Notes under the pieces: model-generated | Databases searched by the model: none | What the model was told of the DNA's origin: nothing | What the model saw: only the letters and a program-made list of their open reading frames with translations | Part shown: positions 48,920-58,791 of the stretch, piece after piece | Layout of the letters: each line of letters starts with the position of its first letter | Position numbering within the stretch: the first letter of the stretch is position 1 | Program-made: the position numbers and the translations under genes | DNA from: Pyropia yezoensis | Taxonomy: Eukaryota; Rhodophyta; Bangiophyceae; Bangiales; Bangiaceae | Direction of reading: 5' to 3' | NCBI GenBank assembly: GCA_009829735.1 | Contig: CM020620.1 | Location: 5,634,299 to 5,698,298 of the forward strand | DNA length: 64,000 nt

Positions 48920-51370
48920 ATGTCCTATCCCCAGGTGCTTGAAGAGGAGGAAGACTTTCTGATCGGGGAGGAGATGGAAGACGACGCGCCTGTCGGTCCT
49001 GACGCCGCGCGTTACGGGGCGAGCTCGTCTGAAGACGACGAGCCTGCGGTGTCCGTCCGTCTGTCGGCCGGAGGACTGTCGTCCGTGTGCAGCGGCACGA
49101 CGGTGCCGTCGGTTGGGGGTCAACCTGGCGGTCAACCGCGCGTGGCGGCTTCTACCCCCTCTCTGCCGGCTGCCCGGATGGAGCCTGGTGCCGGTGCCGG
49201 CTCGCCGCAGCTACTCCAAGATGGCCCGTCCTGCGGTGGGAGTGGCGATCCGCAGCCGACTCCGGCTGGGCAAGGTGGTCCGGGGGTCCGGACGGTGCAT
49301 CCTCAACGTGACCCCGACGTTGACGCGGGTGGTGGTGGTGGTGGCGCGACACCCGGGGTGGCCGGTAAAGACGGTGCGGGTGCCCGCACGGCTGGTGCTC
49401 AGGCTCCCGAGGCTGTCAAAGTGCGTCCCCCTACCGAGGCGGGGGCGACGTCGACGGGTGGGGCCGGCGCCGGTACCCTACCCGCGGTGCCGCGGGCGTC
49501 GAACGGTCAAGACGCTCCTTCCCCCATGGCGGTTGACACCGGGAGCTACTCCGGGCGGGCGCCCGCCCTTCTTCGTCCTCCTCAGCCTCGTGCACCTCCG
49601 GCGCCGGCCCATCTGCCGGTGGGGCATCCCCCGGCGCCCCCGATTCTTCCTGGTCCTGCCCGGGTTGCCCCGTTGGGTGGCGGCGTGGCCGTGGCGGCGG
49701 GTCAACCCGCCATGTCGATGTCCGACTTGGTGGCTCGGGTTCGAGGCATGACTGTGCAAGAGTCAATGGAGTCCGATGGGCGGATGCGGGTGGACTTCCA
49801 CCTGCCGCATCCCCGTGGAGAGTCCTCCCGGCGCGTCAAGGTGGACCCGAGTTGGGAGAAGGAGTTGGTGCGGCTGGTCAACCAGCCGAACGCGGTGCGG
49901 GTGGAACACCATTGGATCCTGAGTCAGCCGGACGACCGGCATGCGCAGCTCTGGCGCACCCGGGTGGGACGGGGTGAAGTCTGCCTCGACCCCGCCTTCG
50001 GGGTATGCGACCTGATTGCTCCCGCGTTGCCGCGGGAGATTGACTACCCGGCTAGTGCTCGGGGGATTGCGGCGGCGGCGGAGCCGGTTGCGTTTGGGGA
50101 GACGGTGGGTAGTACCGGTCGGTATCCCAACTTTGACTATTACCCGGGGGTATCCCCGTATCTGTCGTTGACGGCCCCGTACCCGCCTATGGCGGGTTTG
50201 AAGTCGGCGTCGAGCTGGCGACGTAACCATGGTGTCATGGCGGATGCGTTCCGCACCGATATAACGTGTGCGTTGCAGACCGGCAACGGTCGTGCGCCTG
50301 TATACACTCCCGTGCGCCCGCCTCTGTGGCAGGAGGGGTGGGAACCCGCCCCTGCTTTCCGGTTTGACACCGGCCCTTGTCTCCGATACTTCGGGAGTGT
50401 GTTGGCCTCCCGACCGGTCCACCCGTTGCAGGGTACCTTTACCCTTGAGGTTACCCTCGGGCAGGCTTCCTCGCTCCTGCTGTCCGTCTGTCGGCAGGGG
50501 CGCCTGTTCAATCTTCCGACGGGTGTCCGTCGGCACATCGCGCAGTTGGGCGTGGACCTTATCGCTGCCCGGACCGGGTTGGCCCGGGAGTTCGAAGCCC
50601 TGCTGGCTGTTCACGATGCCGTGAACTGGGCTGGGGTGTTGGCCCTTCCCCCGTACCGGGACCCGCAGGCTGGGGCTACCCCCTTGCCTCGTCACTCGTT
50701 GCGTATCCGGCGTACTCAGCCGGGTGAGCCCAGTTGCCATGCGTGGGCGTCCACCGAGGCCGCTGCTGACCTGGGTATTCCCATGGTTATCCATGACCCT
50801 CTTCAGGTCCTTGCCCCGTGGTTCGGTAACCCGATACCGGCGGCGGTTGGCCGTCGTCCCCGAGAGTGGGGCTCTGTGGGTGGGGAGCGTGAGGTGTCCC
50901 GTCGTCGGGCGGAGTACCGCCGTGGTTACGGTGGAGCCCCTTCGGTAGGGTCCTACCGGGCCTCGTATCAGGTGCCACCGGCTCCCGTGGTAGCCCTGTC
51001 GGCTCCTGTGGCTCCTCTGGCTGCGCCAGTGTCACCTCCCGCCCCTGTCCTACATGACGGGGGTCCCCGTCTCTGGTATGAGGGCGTTGACGCCCTTGTT
51101 GCCCGTCCAATGCGGGAGGGTCTCTCTGTTAGCTGGGGGGATATCCCCCCAGGTGCTGCGCTGGTTGGGTCAGCGCGTTGCTTCGGTGGCGTGCTTGACC
51201 GTCTCCAGAAAGCTCTGGAGGACGTGGAGGCTGGCCGCAGCACCCTCGTCCAGCTATGCACCGAGGTAACTCGGGTGATTGACCGTCGTGACATTGCCGA
51301 CCGGTGGAGCACGGAGGTATATGCGATTACGCGTGAGTGGCCTCCCTCGGGCAGTGGGTCTACCCACTGA
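48920..51370 (+). CDS. Antisense ORF of RetC1, 816 residues, intact (aORF-C)
   Basis: ATG 48920 (MSYPQVLEEEEDFLIGEEME) to TGA at 51370, fully open although it lies opposite to gag-pol. Acidic N-terminus; Pro/Gly/Ala-rich region (about 40-265); a conserved block with VEHHWILSQPDDRHAQLW (about 320-340); a central helical region (FGSVLASRP, RLFNLPTGVRRHIAQLGV, FEALLAVHDAVNWAGV) that aligns with the family-A protein across the position of its TAG; a Pro/Ala/Val hinge; and a C-terminal helical region (VLDRLQKALEDVEAG, IADRWSTEVYAI) that aligns with the RetB protein. No transmembrane segment or enzyme motif is visible. The best-preserved representative of the antisense protein. Role unknown. Confidence 0.78.
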   Translation: MSYPQVLEEEEDFLIGEEMEDDAPVGPDAARYGASSSEDDEPAVSVRLSAGGLSSVCSGTTVPSVGGQPGGQPRVAASTPSLPAARMEPGAGAGSPQLLQDGPSCGGSGDPQPTPAGQGGPGVRTVHPQRDPDVDAGGGGGGATPGVAGKDGAGARTAGAQAPEAVKVRPPTEAGATSTGGAGAGTLPAVPRASNGQDAPSPMAVDTGSYSGRAPALLRPPQPRAPPAPAHLPVGHPPAPPILPGPARVAPLGGGVAVAAGQPAMSMSDLVARVRGMTVQESMESDGRMRVDFHLPHPRGESSRRVKVDPSWEKELVRLVNQPNAVRVEHHWILSQPDDRHAQLWRTRVGRGEVCLDPAFGVCDLIAPALPREIDYPASARGIAAAAEPVAFGETVGSTGRYPNFDYYPGVSPYLSLTAPYPPMAGLKSASSWRRNHGVMADAFRTDITCALQTGNGRAPVYTPVRPPLWQEGWEPAPAFRFDTGPCLRYFGSVLASRPVHPLQGTFTLEVTLGQASSLLLSVCRQGRLFNLPTGVRRHIAQLGVDLIAARTGLAREFEALLAVHDAVNWAGVLALPPYRDPQAGATPLPRHSLRIRRTQPGEPSCHAWASTEAAADLGIPMVIHDPLQVLAPWFGNPIPAAVGRRPREWGSVGGEREVSRRRAEYRRGYGGAPSVGSYRASYQVPPAPVVALSAPVAPLAAPVSPPAPVLHDGGPRLWYEGVDALVARPMREGLSVSWGDIPPGAALVGSARCFGGVLDRLQKALEDVEAGRSTLVQLCTEVTRVIDRRDIADRWSTEVYAITREWPPSGSGSTH

Positions 51371-51849
51371 GGAGTGTTATTGTTTGTACGGGAGAGGGAC
51401 CCGGTGGCCCTTCTGGTGGCCGGGTAGTAGTGAGTATAAACTCATCCTCCGCTGGGGGCATTGCTTGCCTCTGTTTGCTGCCCTGGGGAGTACCCCTTCT
51501 GGCTCAGTGGTGCCTTGCCTCCCGTCCCACTTCTTCCGGTCGGTTCATGCTTGGGGAGGTCATCCTCCCTCACTTTGTGTCTTGGCTTGGGGAGGTCATC
51601 CTCCCGTGTAAGCCCCCGAGTTACTTCGATATTATCGGAGTTAGCCTTTACCTTTAAGTTAACTTTTTAAGGTTCGGGTTTTGCTTAGCTACCTAAGCTT
51701 GACTCTACTTAGTTACCCAAGCTTGGTTCGACTTAGAAACCTAAGTCTGATTTGACTTAGAAGCCTAAGTCTGCCGTAACCATGTCACACCCTACTTAGT
51801 AGGTATAAGCCTCACCCCCCAACAGCCGAAGTCGGTGTCGGTTGGGTTG
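51371..51849. repeat. Convergent 3' end of RetC1 with tandem repeats
   Basis: Between the antisense ORF and the pol stop. GCTTGGGGAGGTCATCCTCC occurs twice (about 51550 and 51588). 51680-51775 is an array of about four 23-25 bp units built on CTTAG-AACCTAAG, each nearly palindromic. At about 51820-51850 CCCAAC pairs with GTTGGG. The unit palindromes could act as transcription or RNA-processing signals for both strands. Confidence 0.7.
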
Positions 51850-54800
51850 TTACAGTAGGCGTCGTCGCCTCATGTAAGGCATGAGGAGTTGGCGGGGTAT
51901 ATTCGCCGCCTGTTCGCAGGTGGGTGAGTCGTATCCGACCCACATAACCTTGACGTACCAGGGTCCTGGTAGGTCCGGGTCGGTGTGTCCGACCACGCTC
52001 TCTACTTGGTATGGGATCCCATCCGGTCCCACCGGGTCATCCGACCGGTGGGTCGTAAGAGCTTCATGTAGCAACCCAGCCGGTACCGGCTGAGGCTGAT
52101 CCGGCTTCGGAGCAGGTGTCACATCATTGCGATTGACTCGTTGTATCTCCGTATCGGAGTGCAGGATGACAGAGTGATCATCTCTGTGTAGGATCTGGTA
52201 CGGTCCCTTGACTGGTTGCATGAGCTTGTTCCCTCGGAACTTCTGGTGTCTGATATAGACCCAGTCACGTGTCATCAAGGTAGCGTTGCGCACCCGTAGT
52301 CGGGCGTCAAAGTTCTTCTTGCATCGAAGTTGAGTTCGGTCAAGGGCACCCTTGAGCTTAGGAGTCATCCACGATAGCTTGGCCAACCAAGCTAGGTGGA
52401 TGCGTTCGGCCGGTCGGCCCGTCGGTGTATCATACCGAGTGTACCTGCCGGGTGGCAGCGTCAGGTTACCGACGCCGAGTGGCATGACCCACTCCAGTGG
52501 GGCGATGTTTGTGCTCCGATGTGGCCTGGCATTGTGTGCCAGGGTGAGTACGGACAGAAGCCTGTCCCAAGTGTTCGTGTGCTCGGCCACGTAGCACTGT
52601 AGCATCTTGACGATGGTGCGGTTGAACCGCTCCACCTGCCCGTTGGACTGCGGGTGGTAGTCGGATGCCCGACGGGGTTCGATACCGAACATGCCCAGGA
52701 CCTTAGTGCAGAATGCTGACGTAAGGTTTGCTCCGTTATCGGAGAGGAATTGCTTCATTACTCCTTAAGCACTGATCCAGTGGTCAACCACTGCGTTCAT
52801 AATCGTGTATGCCGTATCATTCGGGATGGCTGCCGCTCGTAACAGCTTAGTGAAGCGGTCAGACATGACCAGGATGTACCTGTTCCCTTCTTCCGTTACC
52901 GGAAGTGGCCCGAGTATGTCGATAGCGACTTGCTCGTAGGGCCCATCGGGTGGGAATAGCTTCATGGCAGATGCCTGCCTATGTAGACTCATTCGGTTAC
53001 GTGCACAGGGGTGGCATCCCCTTACGTGGTCGACCACGTCGACGGCCATTGCTGGCCAGTAGAAGAACCTTCGCAATGCTGCAAACATACGTGAACCCCC
53101 CGGGTGGCCGGCTGTAGGGCTCTCGTGTTCTCGTTCGATGAAGGCTTGCCGTAAGGACACGGGAACCACGACTTGATGTCGTCCATCGGCGGGTGCCCGC
53201 CGGTATATGAGTCCGTCTTCGTTCTCGGAGAAGATACCGGCCGTACCGGCCTGGAGGTTAGCACGATGGCGTTTACAGTCATCGTCATTGGCCTGTGCCT
53301 CGCGGAAGTCCGCGAGGGTCAATGGGCACGCAAGGTGTGCCATGGTATGGTCAACCATACCCTGGGTAGCATTACCCACCATGCACACCGGTACCACCGG
53401 GATGTCTTCGTCCACCGGGCGGGTATCCCCGCTCGGGGTGTCGAGTCGAGACAACGCGTCTCCGAGGTGGTGGGTTGACCCAGCCTTGTACACGGTGCGG
53501 TAGTCGTGCTCGGCCATCTTCAGCCTCCATCGGGCTAGCCTCCCATGGCTATCGGAATCCTTGTCACCAAGGTTGAGGAGCCATCCTAGGGGTTCGTGGT
53601 CGGACCTCACGATGAACCTGGAGCCCTCCCGGTATGGACGGAGCAGTTGCACTGCCCATATAACTCCAAGGCACTCACGCTCGGTTCCACTATAGTTCCG
53701 CTCAGCCGGGTTGAGTGTCCGGCTGAAGTACCCTACCGGACGTAGGTCTGGGATATCGTTTTCGGAACCGATCGACGTCTCCCCCTGTAACAGGGTGCAT
53801 CCCACTTGTGTATCGCACGCATCGACATCGATGACGAAGGTACCCCGTCTGTGCGGTAACGCAAGGACGGGTGGGGATAGGAGGGCTCGCTTCAGCGACT
53901 CGAATGCCTCCTCTTCGCTTGGCGAAGGGGGTTGGAGTACCTTGGGTAAGGTACTGCTCGTAAGAACCGTCAACGGTTTAGCTATTCGAGCGAAGTCCTT
54001 GACGAACCGTCGGTATACGTTGCACATTCCCAGGAAGCTCTTGAGCTGCGTCTGGGTGTTAGGGAACCGGGCATCCCGGAGTGCCCGGGTATTGGCTTCG
54101 AGTACCCCCAGTTTACCAGGGGTTATCTGGTGGCCCAGACACTCGACCGTATGTTGGAAGAAGGCGCACTTCTTCAGACGCAGGATTACCCCGGCGTTAC
54201 GCAAGAGGGTGAGTACCTCGTCAACATGTTGCACATGGTCATCCATGTTACGCGAGAAGACGATGACGTCATCGAGGTACACTAGGCAGTTACGCCACTT
54301 CACCCCCGACAGTATAATGTCGATAGCCCGCTGGAATGTAGCGGGGGCGTTGGACAATCCGAAGAGCATCCTTAGGAACTCGTACACTCCACTGTGACAG
54401 ACGAATGCCGTCTTGGGGATATCCTCGTCCGCCACCGGGATCTGCCAGTATCCGGCATTGCAGTCGATGGTGGTAAACACCGTAGCTTTCCCCAGGGAGT
54501 CGATGCATTCATCCATCCTTGGTAAAGAGTATGAGTCTTTCTTGGTAACCAAGTTGAGGCGTCGATAATCGATGCAAAACCGAGAGGTTTGATCCTTCTT
54601 CGGTACGATCACGACTGGGGCACCCCACTCCGACATCGAAGGTCGGATCACCTTAGCTTTACTCATCCTCTTCACTTCTCCATCAACGATCTCTCGTTGC
54701 ATAGGTCCCGCTCGGTGCGGTTGTGACCGGGCGGGGCGTGCGCCTGGTACCAGGTCAATACGATGTTGGGTTGCCCCAATGGTACCCAAGGCCCCGCCTG

Positions 54801-56016
54801 TCCACATGACGTCATGCTTTCTTAGCATTCGTCGTGCCCCTTCGGCTACCGAAGGGGGAAGGTGGTCGAGGTCAGCCTCGGCCAGTGTCTTCAGGGCTTC
54901 TTGGTCCTCGGGCGGCATGTCCGACGGAGCCGCCGATGGGTTAGGCTTCCCGTCATCGGGTTGCTGTCGCTCGGTGGTCTCGGCGACCGCCAGCACCTCA
55001 AGTGGTTCCACTTGACCTTCCCTGTCAGGGGTAGGGATATTTCCTTCGTAGAGTTCGGCAACCCCGAGGATAGTTCCCTTCGGGAGGGTGACTGCCTTAC
55101 GGCGATAGTTCGCCATCACTAGGAGGGACGACCCTCCTGCTGGGAGGTCTATGAGACCGTTGGCCATGGTCAACCCATGGCGCTTGTACGTCCGCAGGTT
55201 GGACCGGACTCTGCAGATGCCTGCAAGGTCGCAGTTAACCGGGAGCACTGTCTCCGACAACGGCTCAAAGCGAGTTCGCTTGGCCAACCGAAGCGTCTTC
55301 GGCTCGACGCTTGCGTGCACCTCAGCCACGTAAACGTGCCTCCCTTGTAGCGTCAGGTCCCTGACGATCGCCGTATGTCCTCGCTTAGTCCCGTCGGCTT
55401 CTTGCAGCTCGACGGTCCTCCGGCCCGGCCGGATTGCATCAACGTGAACGTTGATGAAGGTGCATCCCAATATGCAGGGCACCGATAGGGTCTCACACAC
55501 CAGGAAGTCGACTTCCGTGGTGAGTTCCCCGATGGTAACCCGCAGCGACATCGCTGCGGTCGTACGAGTAAGGCAACCAGTCGCGTCCTTGATGGTGGGT
55601 CCCCGAGTCACCCTGACTCGCGGAAGCCACTTGTCCGGGAGGGTATCCTTCCGGATAAGGTTGGGTCCAGCCCCTGTATCCAGTACAGGGTAGTACGATC
55701 GTGTCGACTGGGGGTCAACCCCCAGTGTAGCTGATACCTTGAAGTTCTCCAAGGTGAACAGTACGTGGCCAACACCGATATCCGGTGTAGCTCGGGCATC
55801 CTGGACAGGGCCCTTGTCTGGCTCCATGTGACGGGGCTTCCCGTCCTCTCCTGCCATCCTTGGAGGTTGGTCATTAATCCCCTGACGCCGTGTCGTCGGG
55901 GCCGGAAGGTGTACCCGGGGGTCGATGCGGCGTCGGCTCAACCGCGCTCTCCGTGGGGCCTTCCCCGCGGTACTCCGGGGTGGCTTGCTTGGGTTACCCC
56001 AGCGCCCCCCGGTCAT
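51850..56016 (-). pseudogene. RetC1 pol: protease, RT, RNase H, integrase, chromodomain-like end; one stop
   Basis: ATG 56016, nine bases after the gag stop and in the -1 frame. Protease VLDTGAGPNLI and CILGCTF. RT FCIDYRRLNLV, MLFGLSNAPATF (Pro of LPFGL is Leu), YLDDVIVF. RNase H IDVDACDTQVGCTLL. Integrase zinc module GHPGGSRMF, AIDILGPL, LSDNGANL, HPQSNGQVERF. One nonsense codon, TAA at 52765-52767, at the Tyr of an SAYG-type motif; the same frame resumes (52758-51850) through the catalytic Glu and a GPW-YVKVMWVGYD chromo-like tail. No indels over 4.1 kb. With that one change the copy is otherwise well preserved. Confidence 0.92.
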
Positions 56017-56024
56017 CCTTCCTC

Positions 56025-58208
56025 TTACTCGTTTCCTGCCCTTGGTAGGGTGCTGTCCGCCGGGCCATCCGGCTGAGGAGGTGCCTCCTCGACGGCCAGT
56101 ACTCCACCTGGAGCTGGCTGCCTACCCGGTGCGGGTCCGGGTGCTCTGGCGGGATACCCCCCGGTGGATGCCTTGCGTTGCGCCGCTGCCCACCGAGACT
56201 CCTCGGGGATGAGTGGGCAGGAAGACACCCATTGCTGGGGATCCCCACACAACATACATCCGGACGTGCCGGTCCCCCCTTGAGTTCGCATCGGGGTAGC
56301 CCCGTAGCTGCGGTTGCCTCCCTCGGGCGCCCTAGTGCCTGCTCCCTGGTAGGCCTTGGGTCCTTGGGTCAACCGGAACATGGACTCCCCCAACCGGTTG
56401 GGTCGGCCCGCAATCTGCGGAGGTGCCTCCGTGCGCACCGCCCATGTTGGCAAGGGTTGGTGAGGGTTACCCGTCACCGGGGAGTACCCCGTAGTCTGTA
56501 CGTACGGGACGCGACGTCCCGTGCCCTCGCTGACCTGGAACTGGGTCCCCGCCGGAGCAAGGTACGCTACCGTACCGTGCTCATCAGTCACCGGCGTCGC
56601 CGGTAGCAACAGGTGGCCCTGTTGGTCAACTAGAGGTTCATCCTCCCCGGTAGGGGTATGTTCGGTCGCCACCAGTACTGGTGCGGCCTTACGTTTCACC
56701 TTCTCTTGCCTCGGTACCGGGGTAAGACTGGGCTTGCCTCCCTCACCCTTGGGCTTCGGGGCCAAGGCACACTCCGGGTGTAGCACCCGGTAGGCGTCCC
56801 CTAGGGACTTGCACATATGCATCAGTCGACTGAAGTTCGTCCGTGCCGTGTTGGCTCCCCGTGCGGATATCCGCACGTAGTTGGGTACTCCTGCGAACAG
56901 GATGGCCCGTAGCTTCCCTTCTCCGAGGAGCTTTCCCAGCTCGTAGTCGAGCTCTTGGATCCGGCGTCCAAACATCTCCTCATCCTCCCAGCTCTGGGCG
57001 GTGGCAGTGCGCAGGGCCCGGTAGTGGTCCTCGCACTTGTCCTCACTGAGGTAACTGCTCAGCAGCTCCTTGAGAATCCCACGGTAATCCATGGGGGTGG
57101 CCGCGACCCTCATTCCTGGCATCGGGGATGCCTGGCGAAGGATGCCTCGCTTCCGCTCGTCAACAAAGAACGGGACGAATTCCAGGGCCAGCCCCTCGTT
57201 GACGAGGGCCTTGTCCGCGGCTGCCTTGAAGCTAGTCAAGAAGCCAATGACTGCCAACGGGCGTCCGTTGGGGCCCCCGAACATAGGGACTCCCTTCATA
57301 AGGGTCTGCATAGAACGGATCGCCCGATGCGACGTATTACGCATCGATTCCGATACGGTGGTAGAGCGGTCCTCCAAACGATAACGTTCGGGAGTCAGTC
57401 CCGACCGGAAGACCTCGTTGACAATCTTCGTGTCAGCGTCCTGGATATCCAGTCGCTTAGCCAGTTGATGAGGAAACTCATCGGACTCCATCCACTTCAG
57501 TAGGCTCGCAGTTACCTGCGCGGTCATAGCTTCCACCACTGAAGATGGTACTTCAGGCGTCGGCCCCTCGGGAACCCGAGTTGCCTGGCCTCCTTCGTCG
57601 TGGAAATACTGTGAGAGGGTCCCCCCTCCCCCAATAACCGACTCTCCACCGGCGTAAGTATCCGCCGGGTCGTGTCCGCGGAGTCCGCTTCGGGTGCTCC
57701 GAGCGTATCGCTCCGTGTGACTCCGTTCCAACTCTGCCGACGAGTCGGATCCATACCCCATTGTGTCCGGGGGCTGTCCGGGAGTTGCTGCGCCGGGGTC
57801 GACCCCGGTGGACTCCGAAAGTAGTCCGGCCGGTTCAAACCGTACCGGTGTGGGAGGGACACGACGGGGTCCCGTCGTGTGGCGTGTTGACATCAACACT
57901 GCCATTGCGTCCTCCGTCCGCTCCGGGCGAGCGTCGAGTCCGGAGAACCGGGCCTCCATGTGGGCCAATGATGCCATCAGGGAGTCCCCTGGAGAAAGAG
58001 GCGGCGGCGTGAGGTCGGTCGATGACAGTTGAGGCGGGCCCCCGCCTCCTGCCGTCCGAGCCGTGCCAAACGTCGATCCGGCACCGGAAAGCCTTGGCGT
58101 CTCAATGTTGTCTATCGGGTTCCCGATCCCGGTTCCCGTAGTCACCTCCGGGGTCGGCGTCGACGCCGATCCGTCATCTTGAACGTTCCCCGTCTCTTGG
58201 GTAGACAT
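56025..58208 (-). CDS. gag: RetC1 gag
   Basis: 727 residues from ATG 58208 (MSTQETGNVQ). N-terminal 220 residues low-complexity Thr/Gly/Pro; capsid-like region about 230-480 (VIGFLTSFKAAADKALVNEG, FGRRIQELDYELGKLLGEGK). A knuckle-like CMLCGDPQQWVSSC near residue 665 keeps the spacing of CCHC but has Gln in place of His, so zinc binding is doubtful. Ends RAGNE-stop with heptamer AGGAAAC (56031-56037), where families A and B have GGGAAAC. A stem CCGGGG/CCCCGG follows after about 18 nt. Packages RNA; intact frame. Confidence 0.9.
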   Translation of the reverse strand: MSTQETGNVQDDGSASTPTPEVTTGTGIGNPIDNIETPRLSGAGSTFGTARTAGGGGPPQLSSTDLTPPPLSPGDSLMASLAHMEARFSGLDARPERTEDAMAVLMSTRHTTGPRRVPPTPVRFEPAGLLSESTGVDPGAATPGQPPDTMGYGSDSSAELERSHTERYARSTRSGLRGHDPADTYAGGESVIGGGGTLSQYFHDEGGQATRVPEGPTPEVPSSVVEAMTAQVTASLLKWMESDEFPHQLAKRLDIQDADTKIVNEVFRSGLTPERYRLEDRSTTVSESMRNTSHRAIRSMQTLMKGVPMFGGPNGRPLAVIGFLTSFKAAADKALVNEGLALEFVPFFVDERKRGILRQASPMPGMRVAATPMDYRGILKELLSSYLSEDKCEDHYRALRTATAQSWEDEEMFGRRIQELDYELGKLLGEGKLRAILFAGVPNYVRISARGANTARTNFSRLMHMCKSLGDAYRVLHPECALAPKPKGEGGKPSLTPVPRQEKVKRKAAPVLVATEHTPTGEDEPLVDQQGHLLLPATPVTDEHGTVAYLAPAGTQFQVSEGTGRRVPYVQTTGYSPVTGNPHQPLPTWAVRTEAPPQIAGRPNRLGESMFRLTQGPKAYQGAGTRAPEGGNRSYGATPMRTQGGTGTSGCMLCGDPQQWVSSCPLIPEESRWAAAQRKASTGGYPARAPGPAPGRQPAPGGVLAVEEAPPQPDGPADSTLPRAGNE

Positions 58209-58408
58209 AGTCACAATCAGTCAACCGACGTAACAATCACCACGAATAAGAGAGCGAGGGGGTAGATTGGGGAGAGTAACAGTAGATCACAGGTAAAAGC
58301 TCAACACAATCGATCAGGTCGCAAGACCACGAGTACAAGAAAAGGACCGGATCCCTATCCGCGTGCCAGGGCCGAAAACAGCGTCCCCACAAGGGTGACG
58401 GAAACCCG

Positions 58409-58426
58409 TCCCCTGCTGCTCCACCA
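58409..58426 (-). promoter_or_regulatory. Primer-binding site of RetC1
   Basis: TGGTGGAGCAGCAGGGGA on the minus strand, one base after the 5' LTR. Confidence 0.82.
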
Positions 58427-58427
58427 C

Positions 58428-58791
58428 TGTAGCACAATAGGAATCCGTCGCACGTCCACTCTCAGGGAACACTCACCAAGGGGGATCGGCACCAACGTCA
58501 CTGGGTGGCCAAGGTTGCTGTCCTTGGAGCGCAAGCCACGGGACCAAGATGGGAGCCCAAATGGGAGGGGTTTGTTGTTCTACCTTGGCCGGCGGTGGAT
58601 TCGCCGCCGGCCCCCTCGTTATAAACCCTCGGAGACACTACTAACTACCCTCCACCCCAAGATGCAAGTCCCTCTGGTCATACGTAACTTATAGATACCG
58701 TGACCTGTACGAACTATCAAATTGAAAGTTAAGGGTTAGAAGTAGCCCCCCTAATTATTGGGGTTACAATACGGCCAATCATATTGCTACA
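58428..58791 (-). repeat. 5' LTR of RetC1
   Basis: 364 bp, TGTAGCA...TGCTACA; partner of 47970-48333. Confidence 0.93.

Larger units (their letters stand above)
47970..58791 (-). mobile_element. RetC1: near-complete Ty3/gypsy element (10.8 kb)
   Basis: Minus strand: 5' LTR 58791-58428, primer-binding site, gag, pol, convergent antisense ORF, 3' LTR 48333-47970. LTR pair 364 bp each with roughly eight differences by eye. No matching five-base duplication flanks it: left flank CTTCT lies in the RetC2 antisense ORF, right flank GTGTG in RetA3 gag. One nonsense codon in integrase. Confidence 0.92.

Noticed and set aside
32866..52767. Alternative genetic code (TAA/TAG/TGA read as amino acids)
   Set aside because: The stops replace Gln, Tyr and Trp without a consistent rule, and host genes and intact ORFs end with TGA, TAG and TAA normally.
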